A DNA stretch of 9,408 nucleotides from NCBI GenBank assembly GCA_003641345.1, contig QNAD01000053.1:1-9408 (forward strand). The letters are read 5' to 3'. The translations under genes and the position numbers were made by a program. Under the pieces are notes generated by a model that saw nothing but the letters and a program-made list of their open reading frames with translations, searched no databases and was not told the origin of the DNA. Of this stretch, positions 1-6,051 are shown piece by piece. Position 1 is the stretch's first letter. Every line of letters starts with the position of its first letter. This DNA comes from Candidatus Zixiibacteriota bacterium. Lineage in GTDB: Bacteria > Zixibacteria > MSB-5A5 > GN15 > FEB-12.

Positions 1-510
1 CACGCCAGATGCTAACCCATCTAATCCATCAATTAAATTGATTGAATTTGTGAGCATTATAACCCATATAATTGTTAAAATAATAGAAAAATTACCAATA
101 TCAACAGATCCCCATGGTGATGAGACCAATTCAACCTGCAAGCCACCCAAATAAATAACTATAGCACTGCTAATCTGAGCGGCAAGTTTTACCCAGGCGG
201 ATAAAGGCACAATATCATCGGCTAATCCAACCAATAATATTATTAATGACCCCAAAAATATATACAGTATCGAACTATTGATTTCAAAAAAAGTCTCAGG
301 GTAAGTGAACTTGAGAATTAAAAAAGTAATCCAAAAAACAAAAAACAGACCAATACCGCCAATTATCGGAGTAGGCTTTTTGTGCCGCTTATGTTTTCCA
401 GGTAAATCGAGAAAATTATATTTGTAACTTAATTTAATTAGAATAGGAATCAGAATTATTCCCAATATAAAGCTGATAGCTATGCCAATACTTATCTGAA
501 TGAAATCCAT
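1..510 (-). CDS. WecA/TagO/MraY-family polyprenyl-phosphate glycosyl-1-phosphate transferase, 3' part missing
   Basis: The first 170 codons are present; the frame is still open at the left edge. Family members transfer a sugar-1-phosphate, often HexNAc-1-P, from a UDP-sugar to undecaprenyl phosphate at the inner membrane, the first step of O-antigen, teichoic acid or exopolysaccharide assembly. Visible motifs: an N-terminal membrane helix (about 3-28), the cytoplasmic-loop signature LDLPGKHKRHKKPTPIIGG (34-52, with the conserved Asp, Arg-x-x-His-Lys-like and P-x-P-x-x-GG pattern), the Asp pair ADD (D98, D99) after a hydrophobic helix, and NSINLIDGLDGLASG at the left edge (N155, N158, D161, D164), the family's catalytic Asn/Asp motif. 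The ATG at 510 lies 4 bases after the stop of the preceding glycosyltransferase gene, with a weak GGA about 8 bases upstream, so it is probably co-translated in the same operon. Family members are usually about 320-380 residues, so roughly half is missing. The substrate sugar cannot be read from this half. Confidence 0.93.
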   Translation of the reverse strand, partial: MDFIQISIGIAISFILGIILIPILIKLSYKYNFLDLPGKHKRHKKPTPIIGGIGLFFVFWITFLILKFTYPETFFEINSSILYIFLGSLIILLVGLADDIVPLSAWVKLAAQISSAIVIYLGGLQVELVSSPWGSVDIGNFSIILTIIWVIMLTNSINLIDGLDGLASGV

Positions 511-514
511 TGTT

Positions 515-1366
515 CTATTCCGGTTTCCTAATCAATGAATATATGCTTAGTAAAATAAAATTAATAATCAATAACAATGGCAGTAAAAAAAGTGAAAATC
601 CATTGGGGATATGTTTAAGAAAGTATTTCCAAACTGAATGATGGTGATATAATTTTCGTTTTAAACTTCCAGTTGTACTACCCTTGCCCCAATAATGTAC
701 ACCTCCCGAAGAAGGAACAAAATAATTATTATATCCATTCATACTTAATCTTAAACAAAGATCGGTATCTTCCATATACATAAAAAATCTTTTATCAAAT
801 CCGCCAACTTTTTGGAATATATTTTTCTTAACCAATAAAGCTGTTCCGGAAACAGCATCTACTTTCGTTGTCGTTTCAAAATCTTTCAGAGTGTACTCTG
901 AATCACCTCTCAATAACCAACTTAATATAGATCCTCTTGAAAACAGGATATTAGAAATCGAAGGGAACTTCCGACATGTTGCTTGAAAAGAATTATCAGG
1001 GAAACGCATACGTGAAACCATGCCGCCAACATTTTCCATATTCAAATAACTATCCAATAAATTCTTTATTGCATCTTCGTCTAATATTACATCCGGATTT
1101 AAAAAATACAGGAACTCATTATTTGCCTTTTCAGCCCCCTGATTACATCCACGGGCAAAACCTAAATTTTTTTTATTTTCTATAATTGAAACTTCAGGAA
1201 ATTTTTCTGATACTATTGAGATAGTATTGTCCGTGGAATTGTTGTCCACCAATATTACTTCGCCGGAAATTTGTCTTAAATTATCAAAAACTGATTTAAG
1301 ACAATTAATAATTACAGATGAAGAATTATAAGCGACTATTATAACGGAAATATTGCTGGTAATCAA
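515..1366 (-). CDS. GT2 glycosyltransferase, rhamnosyltransferase-like (WbbL/RfbF type)
   Basis: This 283-residue GT-A fold family 2 glycosyltransferase probably adds a sugar to a lipid-linked glycan at the cytoplasmic membrane face. Motifs: N-terminal strand SVIIVAYNSS (7-16), nucleotide-binding DNNSTDNT (41-48), NLGFARGCNQG (67-77) typical of the rhamnosyltransferase-like subgroup, metal-binding FLNPD (88-92) in place of a plain DXD, acceptor-side VGGFDKRFFMYMEDTDLCLR (187-206, with the ED(T)D catalytic region) and H224. A hydrophobic segment at about 256-278 is a C-terminal membrane anchor. The start is TTG: no ATG lies near the conserved N-terminus, and TTG directly precedes the first strand. 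An AGAG stretch lies about 11 bases upstream, a poor ribosome binding site. The gene begins 15 bases after the mannosyltransferase-like gene and ends 4 bases before the WecA-like gene, so all three look co-transcribed. The sugar donor (dTDP-rhamnose or other) is inferred from subgroup resemblance only. Confidence 0.93.
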   Translation of the reverse strand: MITSNISVIIVAYNSSSVIINCLKSVFDNLRQISGEVILVDNNSTDNTISIVSEKFPEVSIIENKKNLGFARGCNQGAEKANNEFLYFLNPDVILDEDAIKNLLDSYLNMENVGGMVSRMRFPDNSFQATCRKFPSISNILFSRGSILSWLLRGDSEYTLKDFETTTKVDAVSGTALLVKKNIFQKVGGFDKRFFMYMEDTDLCLRLSMNGYNNYFVPSSGGVHYWGKGSTTGSLKRKLYHHHSVWKYFLKHIPNGFSLFLLPLLLIINFILLSIYSLIRKPE

Positions 1367-1381
1367 AAAACGATCAACTCT

Positions 1382-2110
1382 CTATTTTAATTTACCGAAC
1401 ATAGCTTTTAATCTAAGCAACCAAACCATCGTTACCGCTTCCCGAATTATTCCTTTTGACATTTTCGATGTTCCGGCAATCCTATCTACAAAAACAATAG
1501 GAATTTCTTTAATCTTGAATCCCTTTTTCCATGTACGCATTGACATTTCAATCTGGAAAGAATATCCGTTGGAACGAACATCATCAAGATTAATAGTTTT
1601 TAATACTTCAACCCGAAAACATTTGAACCCGCCGGTTGCATCTCGAAGCGGAAGTCCGGTCACAATTCGTGTATAAACATTGGCATAATATGACAGAAGC
1701 AATCTCATCATAGGCCAGTTAATAACATTTACTCCTGATATATAACGTGACCCAATTACCAAATCATGAGTTTGAATCTCTTTTAGAAAGTCTTTTATGT
1801 ATTCCGGCCCATGTGAGAAATCAGCATCCATTTCAAAAACTAAATCAAAATCATTTTCAATCGCCCATTTGAATCCAGCAATATAGGCACGTCCAAGCCC
1901 TTCTTTATTTTCACGATGTAGCACGAAAACTTTTTCTTCATCATTGGAAAGTCTTTCTGCAATCTTTCCCGTCCCATCCGGAGAATTATCGTCAACAATC
2001 AGCACATGGATTCTGGCGTCAAGAGGTAACACAGCCTGGACAATTTTTTCAATATTTTCACGTTCGTTATAAGTTGGAAAAATTATAAGAGCTCTTTGCT
2101 TTTGAGTCAT
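1382..2110 (-). CDS. Polyprenyl-phosphate mannose synthase-like GT2 (DPM1-type)
   Basis: This 242-residue family 2 glycosyltransferase matches the soluble DPM1 type, which makes polyprenyl- (dolichyl-) phosphate mannose from GDP-mannose. Motifs in order: PTYNERENI (12-20), IVDDNSPDGTG (38-48, with D40 and D41 for the nucleotide), GLGRAYIAGF (71-80), EMDADFSH (93-100, DXD at 95-97), VIGSRY (118-123), DATGGFKCFR (157-166), and FVDRIAGTSKMS (207-218), the hallmark DR-x-x-G-x-SKM loop. No membrane helices are visible, as in catalytic-only DPM1 proteins; many bacterial relatives instead carry a fused GtrA-like or other membrane domain. The ATG at 2110 has AAGGA 11 bases upstream, a slightly long spacing. 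The gap to the GtrB-like gene is 86 bases. Polyprenyl-phosphate mannose would serve as a periplasmic donor for glycan or protein mannosylation, but no acceptor mannosyltransferase is in the window. A glucose or other hexose donor cannot be excluded. Confidence 0.93.
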   Translation of the reverse strand: MTQKQRALIIFPTYNERENIEKIVQAVLPLDARIHVLIVDDNSPDGTGKIAERLSNDEEKVFVLHRENKEGLGRAYIAGFKWAIENDFDLVFEMDADFSHGPEYIKDFLKEIQTHDLVIGSRYISGVNVINWPMMRLLLSYYANVYTRIVTGLPLRDATGGFKCFRVEVLKTINLDDVRSNGYSFQIEMSMRTWKKGFKIKEIPIVFVDRIAGTSKMSKGIIREAVTMVWLLRLKAMFGKLK

Positions 2111-2196
2111 TTTATTTCATATCCTTTATTCAAATCAATTTCGCTTAAAATAATTAGGTTTCCTCTAAATATCAACCCGACCATTAATTATGCAGG

Positions 2197-3162
2197 TTAA
2201 TCTCTACTTATATTCTTCCTTTGCTCATCCAGTAAGGCTTGTATTTTCTGGCGCATATCTCCAAGTTCTTCTTTGACTGCCGCCTGCCCTTCGGACAAAA
2301 AACCCATCATAAACAGACCCAGCCCAATACCAATAAGTAAAATCACAAGATATAACAATGGAAGTTGAGTTTCAGATTGAAAATATTTTAGGTATATTGA
2401 CCATAACCCAACCAGACTTCCCAAAAATATCATAATCGAACCTAATACCCCAAAAAAGAGCAATGGTTTCCTTAAAAATGTAATCTGAAATTTAACAGCC
2501 AACATATCCAAAACCCCAATAGGAATCCGCCAGAATGAAAATTTAGTCGTCCCCCAATTTCTAGAATAGAGTGGAACTTTCACTTCTTCAACCTGAAACC
2601 CTTCAGCAGCCGCCAATACTACCAGATAGCGATGCCAATCTTTACGCAAGAATATCCGTTTGATAATTTCTTTTCTAAACGCTTTGACAGCATTTAGGTC
2701 ATGGACTTTTAAATTGAAAATTTTGCGTGAAACCCAATTATAGATTTGGGATACAAATCTTTTTTCATATTTCCCCTGTTTCCATCCGGTACTTAAATCA
2801 GCTCCGTCAAAAATCGGTTGAATCAGGGATGGAATATCTTCTGGTTTGTACTGTAAATCAGCTGGGTAGAAAACGTATATTTCTCCGGAAGCAGTTGAAA
2901 ATCCAGTCTGAAGAGCCTCGGTTAATCCTCTATTGTACTGATGGCTGGCATATCGGATAAAATTGTATTTTTTTGCGTTTTCTTTGATTTTTTGAAGAGT
3001 ATTGTCGGTTGAGCCGTCATCAATTATCACCAATTCAGATTTGAAATCAGCTTTTTTCTGCATTTCATCAAATTGTTTACATAACTCATCAATATTCCCT
3101 TCTTCGTTTAAAGCGGGAATGATTGTACTAACAATGCTGTTTTTTATCTCTTCTTTATTCAA
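2197..3162 (-). CDS. GtrB-like polyprenyl-phosphate glycosyltransferase with two C-terminal membrane helices
   Basis: This 321-residue family 2 glycosyltransferase belongs to the GtrB/DPG-synthase/ArnC-like group, which loads a sugar onto polyprenyl phosphate. Motifs: STIIPALNEEGNID (12-25), VIIDDGSTDNT (45-55), RGLTEALQTGF (78-88), FYPADLQYKPEDI (98-110), where Pro100 replaces the first Asp of the usual DADLQ while Asp102 is kept, DLNAVKAFRKE (155-165), corresponding to the usual GFK-x-FR block, and an Arg-rich loop YSRNWGTTKFSFWRIPIG (199-216). Hydrophobic segments at about 233-257 and 267-289 are two membrane helices. A charged tail (290-321), possibly a short coiled coil, follows. The start is TTG, supported by AAGGA five bases upstream and by the conserved N-terminus directly after it. 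It is the first gene after a 238-base intergenic region and probably heads the glycosyltransferase operon. The sugar transferred is not readable from sequence. Confidence 0.9.
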   Translation of the reverse strand: MNKEEIKNSIVSTIIPALNEEGNIDELCKQFDEMQKKADFKSELVIIDDGSTDNTLQKIKENAKKYNFIRYASHQYNRGLTEALQTGFSTASGEIYVFYPADLQYKPEDIPSLIQPIFDGADLSTGWKQGKYEKRFVSQIYNWVSRKIFNLKVHDLNAVKAFRKEIIKRIFLRKDWHRYLVVLAAAEGFQVEEVKVPLYSRNWGTTKFSFWRIPIGVLDMLAVKFQITFLRKPLLFFGVLGSIMIFLGSLVGLWSIYLKYFQSETQLPLLYLVILLIGIGLGLFMMGFLSEGQAAVKEELGDMRQKIQALLDEQRKNISRD

Positions 3163-3167
3163 AAAAA

Positions 3168-3172
3168 TCCTT
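3168..3172 (-). promoter_or_regulatory. Ribosome binding site AAGGA for the GtrB-like gene
   Basis: On the minus strand AAGGA is followed by five T residues and then TTG. It is a near-consensus Shine-Dalgarno and is the reason to accept the TTG at 3162 as the start. Confidence 0.6.
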
Positions 3173-3205
3173 ATTTACTGGTTAAAATTATTATTATTTA
3201 CCTAT

Positions 3206-3232
3206 TTTATACTATAAATAGTAAAACCACAA
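3206..3232 (-). promoter_or_regulatory. Weak candidate promoter for the glycosyltransferase operon
   Basis: On the minus strand TTGTGG (3232-3227) and TATAAA (3211-3206) resemble -35 and -10 elements, with a short 15-base spacer. The initiation point would lie about 35 bases before the TTG of the GtrB-like gene. The region is so AT-rich that chance matches are expected. The adjacent inverted repeat overlaps this promoter, which would be a natural place for an operator. Confidence 0.22.
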
Positions 3233-3244
3233 TAGTTTTACTAT
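3218..3244. repeat. Perfect 10-bp inverted repeat, 7-base spacer
   Basis: The arms ATAGTAAAAC (3218-3227) and GTTTTACTAT (3235-3244) are perfect reverse complements around CACAATA. Neither strand has a T-run straight after it, so an intrinsic terminator is unlikely. It lies 55-80 bases upstream of the GtrB-like start, where a regulator binding site or a leader RNA hairpin could be. Function is unproven. Confidence 0.6.
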
Positions 3245-3310
3245 ACAAATATAATCGACTGTATAATGCTATTTTATTAACTAAAACTCAACTCTTTTTT
3301 TTATAATTCA

Positions 3311-3340
3311 TATCACTACTGTCCTGTTAAAATAGTGATA
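3311..3340. repeat. Perfect 8-bp inverted repeat, 14-base spacer
   Basis: The arms TATCACTA (3311-3318) and TAGTGATA (3333-3340) are reverse complements around CTGTCCTGTTAAAA. A run of T lies just left of it at 3293-3302. On the minus strand this reads as an A-run, so it is not a terminator for the oxidoreductase gene. It could be an operator or the relic of a mobile-element end. Confidence 0.5.
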
Positions 3341-3400
3341 ATTGATGTATAGGGTCACGTATATTTTTCAATTTATTCACATTAAGCGACAGGATGTCGA

Positions 3401-4552
3401 TTAACATCGTTCTTTCCATAAGGATTTCTTTAGCAATCCTCTTAATGAAAACAAATTGTCTGGTTGAAGATCTCCTCCCATAATCTTAGCTAAACTCTTT
3501 CTTGCTCCAATGGAAGAAGTAGATAATTTTATAAATAAATATCTGCCTAAAGAAGATTTAAGAAAATTTCTTGCTGAAGAAAAACCTTTATGTGTTTTTC
3601 CCATCCTTTTTTTAATTACATTTTCATAAGTGCTAAGTTGTTCTTTACTATAGGGGAATTTAGATTTGATAATTACGTCTCCTGCAACAATTCCTGTTTC
3701 AATTGCATTTCCTATCCCTGCTCCCAAAAGGTCCCAATCACAATCTATATTTTCTCCAGTGATTAAAACCCTATCTAAAACATAATCCCCTTTTCTTAAA
3801 CCAATTCTAAGTGGATAACCTTTTGGTTTACTGATAAATTTAGAGTTACCTAAAATTTCTTTAACAGTACTTTGAATAAAAGTTTCAAATAAGCCTTTTA
3901 ACAAATTTTTAGGTCCTTGACTCCCTAAACCAACATTAAGAACATTTCCAGGGCAAGGCAAAATCCATCCAAAACTATCCATATCCTTACTAAAGTATAT
4001 GAGGTTGTGGTCTATTCTCAAATTATTACTCATGTACCCTCTTATTGCTACACCAATATTTTCTTTACTAAATGAAAATCCTAATTTTCTAGCCAAATTA
4101 ATTCTCGCACCAGTTGATAAAACAAGCACATCCCCTTTATAGCTATTTTGATTAGAGTCTTCTATTAAAACTCCCTCAGAAGATATTTTAATACTATTTA
4201 TATTTGAGTTATATAGTAATTTTCCACCAGATGATCTTACTTTATCCCTCATTAACTTATCAAGAACACTTCTTTGTAGATTTATTACAGGCAACTCTGC
4301 TACTATTGGTTTACTATTTCCTAAATGAGTAACAATTTTTTGTACTTCAATACCCTTTTCTTTTATTTCTCCATAAAGATTAAGAGAATCCAAATATTTT
4401 TGTGCCTTTGGAAGAATTCCATCTCCACAGACCTTATCTCTATCTGGTCCGCCTTTTTCAAATACTATTGTTTCTAATCCAGCTTTTGCAGTAGTAATAC
4501 CACATGCTGAACCAGCAGGACCTCCTCCAACTATTAATACTTTTGGACTCAT
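3401..4552 (-). CDS. FAD-dependent oxidoreductase, geranylgeranyl reductase family, atypical
   Basis: This 383-residue flavoprotein is related to geranylgeranyl reductases and the wider FixC/PHBH-type group; family members saturate isoprenoid double bonds or act on other lipophilic substrates. The Rossmann motif VLIVGGGPAGSACG (5-18) binds the FAD ADP moiety, with E32 at the end of the second strand for ribose. DKVCGDGILP (39-48) matches the family's K-x-CG-G block, and FGWILPCPGNVLNVGLG (194-210) matches its signature 'YGWxFP...NVGxG'. The usual second FAD motif (GDAAG-x-x-x-P-x-x-GEGI) is altered to GENIDCDWDLLGAGIG (266-281): Glu replaces the Asp and the Pro is missing. The ATG at 4552 is fixed by GAGG six bases upstream. 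A separate promoter candidate precedes the gene. Arginine codons are 16 AGA/AGG and one CGA, unlike the neighbours. The family assignment is firm; the substrate (polyprenyl, archaeal-type lipid, quinone, other) is unknown. Confidence 0.87.
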   Translation of the reverse strand: MSPKVLIVGGGPAGSACGITTAKAGLETIVFEKGGPDRDKVCGDGILPKAQKYLDSLNLYGEIKEKGIEVQKIVTHLGNSKPIVAELPVINLQRSVLDKLMRDKVRSSGGKLLYNSNINSIKISSEGVLIEDSNQNSYKGDVLVLSTGARINLARKLGFSFSKENIGVAIRGYMSNNLRIDHNLIYFSKDMDSFGWILPCPGNVLNVGLGSQGPKNLLKGLFETFIQSTVKEILGNSKFISKPKGYPLRIGLRKGDYVLDRVLITGENIDCDWDLLGAGIGNAIETGIVAGDVIIKSKFPYSKEQLSTYENVIKKRMGKTHKGFSSARNFLKSSLGRYLFIKLSTSSIGARKSLAKIMGGDLQPDNLFSLRGLLKKSLWKERC

Positions 4553-4558
4553 AAAAGA

Positions 4559-4562
4559 CCTC
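4559..4562 (-). promoter_or_regulatory. Ribosome binding site GAGG for the oxidoreductase gene
   Basis: On the minus strand GAGG lies six bases before the ATG at 4552. It is the cleanest Shine-Dalgarno in the window and fixes the start. Confidence 0.6.
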
Positions 4563-4596
4563 GATAAAAACCAAATGTGGTGATGTTTATTAACTA

Positions 4597-4625
4597 ATCA
4601 TAATTTCTTGCATTAGGGTTGTAAA
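4597..4625 (-). promoter_or_regulatory. Sigma70-like promoter for the oxidoreductase gene
   Basis: On the minus strand TTTACA (4625-4620) and TATGAT (4602-4597) each match five of six consensus bases and are separated by exactly 17 bases. Transcription would start near 4590, giving a leader of about 38 bases that includes the GAGG site. This is the best promoter match noticed in the window and suggests the gene is expressed independently of the transporter upstream. Confidence 0.45.
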
Positions 4626-4650
4626 TTCAACGCCTGAGTCAGGATATATT

Positions 4651-5886
4651 TTATCTATTTTCAAATTCATTTTCACAATCAATTCTGTAGATAAAAAAGA
4701 ACGATAAAAATATAATAAATATAAACAAAGTAAAAAACAGTATAAATCCGAATTCGGTGATTATCCATCCACCAAGAAGAGAAAATATGACAGGAAGAAT
4801 ACTTCCTGCTCCGGTCAACCCGGTATATAATGCCCTGTTTTCATTGGTGGTAACTTCCAATAATACTCCACTAATCGAAATACTTTGAATAGAAAAAACA
4901 ACACCTCCCGCCAAAAAAACATACGGAAAAAGTGTGGCACCTGGCAATATTAAAATAGATAAAGGAATCAGGATAGCAATGGTTGAAGTAATGTATAGTA
5001 AGTACTTATATTTCACTTTTTTTGAATAGTAGAAAATTATGCTGCCAGTTACAACGATTCCAATCACTTTTAGAAGCAGAAAATTACCAACTTGATGACT
5101 CCCTGCATCAAATTCTATCTTAGCATAAAGAGTCAAAAATGGCATTAGAATTATACTTACACCCTGGGTGTTTATTAAGAATAAATAATTTCTCAGATTC
5201 TTATTGGTACGCAGTTCTTGAATAACAATATGTGAAAACTTCTTCAATCCGTCAATTTTGGAATTGTGCGTTGGAATCTCCTTGATTTTCCAAAACCCAA
5301 AAGACGCAATTGCGAGTAGGACAGCGGCAATAACAAATAATAAGGTATAATTTATAGGGTAATTATATTCCGACAATACGCTCTTGGCAAAGAATGCTGA
5401 GATAAAAACTAAAATACTGGAAACAACCTGCTTAATTGAAAAAAAAGCTTTTCTTTTTTCCTGCAATATAGACTTCCCAAAAATATCAACATAATTGATG
5501 TTTGCAAAAGCGCCGCTTAATGAAAACAGGGAAATCAAAATAAAAATAAACCAGATGATAAAACCATCATTTGCATGTGACGAAAAATAAAATAACAGAG
5601 ACATTCCACCAAGAGCGAAAACGCGAGCATTAATTCCACCAAGCAAATACCTTTTTTTCAAAGATTGGTTGTTCAAGAACGGAGCAAAGAGAAGTTGCGC
5701 AATATTTCCTCCACCCAGCATAATTGCAATTAATATTCCAAGTTGCAACGAGGTGCAGCCCGCATCAAGCATCATGACCGGAATAATCGTGTTTACATCC
5801 ATGAAATTTATTGCCAGTGCAAGAAACACAGCATGCCATAAAAAAGCATAATAATTATGTTTGGATGTTTGTTTATTTAATTTCAT
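4651..5886 (-). CDS. Major facilitator superfamily transporter, 12 membrane helices
   Basis: This protein of about 411 residues is mostly hydrophobic, with twelve predicted membrane segments. Counted from the TTG at 5892, they lie at about 16-39, 48-71, 81-103, 112-133, 150-172, 180-200, 235-256, 268-289, 297-316, 322-345, 356-378 and 382-402. A longer charged loop (201-234) divides the two six-helix halves as in MFS proteins. Charged loop residues NNQSLKKR (74-81) after helix 2 sit where the MFS loop 2-3 motif occurs, but the canonical GxxxDRxGRR is not present. Substrate and direction are not deducible. Two starts are possible, TTG at 5892 and ATG two codons later at 5886; I chose ATG, although neither has a clear Shine-Dalgarno. 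The gene starts 36 bases after the GNAT-like remnant and probably shares the mfd transcript. No convincing terminator follows the stop. Confidence 0.87.
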   Translation of the reverse strand: MKLNKQTSKHNYYAFLWHAVFLALAINFMDVNTIIPVMMLDAGCTSLQLGILIAIMLGGGNIAQLLFAPFLNNQSLKKRYLLGGINARVFALGGMSLLFYFSSHANDGFIIWFIFILISLFSLSGAFANINYVDIFGKSILQEKRKAFFSIKQVVSSILVFISAFFAKSVLSEYNYPINYTLLFVIAAVLLAIASFGFWKIKEIPTHNSKIDGLKKFSHIVIQELRTNKNLRNYLFLINTQGVSIILMPFLTLYAKIEFDAGSHQVGNFLLLKVIGIVVTGSIIFYYSKKVKYKYLLYITSTIAILIPLSILILPGATLFPYVFLAGGVVFSIQSISISGVLLEVTTNENRALYTGLTGAGSILPVIFSLLGGWIITEFGFILFFTLFIFIIFLSFFFIYRIDCENEFENR

Positions 5887-5887
5887 T

Positions 5888-5904
5888 ATCAAATCAAATC
5901 AAAT
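5888..5904. repeat. Short tandem repeat (AAATC-type, period 5, about 3.4 copies)
   Basis: Seventeen bases with an exact period of 5 lie directly over the translation initiation region of the transporter gene. Slippage by one unit would alter the leader spacing, or the frame if the TTG at 5892 is used. The copy number is low, so this may be chance in AT-rich DNA. Confidence 0.4.
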
Positions 5905-5922
5905 ATATGGGTTACTTAACGC

Positions 5923-6051
5923 TTATAGTTTTCTCGTCATTTCATACGCATCTTTAATTGCACTCTGAGCATTACCGATTTCTCTTGCATCGGCTATTGT
6001 TGGCATTCTTAAAATCAATCTTTCAGAAGTTGTGATAATTTTATCTGTCAT
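5923..6051 (-). pseudogene. Truncated GNAT acetyltransferase-like ORF (42 residues)
   Basis: This small ORF begins with ATG at 6051, overlapping the mfd TAA by one base (TAATG), with AGGA eight bases upstream, so it is well placed for translational coupling. Its start, TDKIITTSERLILRMPTIAD (2-21), followed by AREIGNAQSAI (22-32), strongly resembles the N-terminal strand and first helix of RimJ/RimL-type GNAT acetyltransferases, whose family pattern is 'TERLxLRxxxxxDA'. It stops at residue 42. A GNAT domain needs about 150 residues, and the acetyl-CoA-binding motif is absent. I found no continuation in the other two minus frames before the transporter gene begins. The simplest reading is a gene remnant left by deletion or by arrival of the downstream DNA. 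A functional micro-protein is possible but unsupported. Confidence 0.6.

Larger units (their letters stand above)
3163..3400. other. Intergenic region between the oxidoreductase and glycosyltransferase genes
   Basis: No plausible coding sequence was found here on either strand. It contains the two inverted repeats, a weak promoter candidate and a small hairpin (CGACA/TGTCG, 3387-3399) just after the oxidoreductase stop, with no proper U-tract. It is the longest non-coding gap in the window and the likely boundary between transcription units. Confidence 0.7.

Noticed and set aside
976..1185. Plus-strand open frames across the glycosyltransferase, transporter and mfd genes
   Set aside because: They all lie antisense to well-supported genes, lack recognisable domains or ribosome binding sites, and read as low-complexity shadows.
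2111..2196. Separate promoter before the DPM1-like gene
   Set aside because: The 86-base gap is AT-rich, but I found no paired -35 and -10 with acceptable spacing; read-through from the GtrB-like gene is simpler.
3002..3217. Plus-strand frame reaching into the intergenic region
   Set aside because: Most of it is antisense to the GtrB-like N-terminus, and its hydrophobic tail comes from the AT-rich spacer; no start signal is visible.
3387..3399. CGACA/TGTCG hairpin after the oxidoreductase stop as an intrinsic terminator
   Set aside because: The stem is only 5 bp with a 3-base loop and is not followed by a run of U; too weak to call.
4633..4643. CCTGA-G-TCAGG palindrome after the transporter gene
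   Set aside because: Arms of 5 bp around one base cannot form a stable RNA hairpin, and such short palindromes are expected by chance; an operator role is possible but unsupported.
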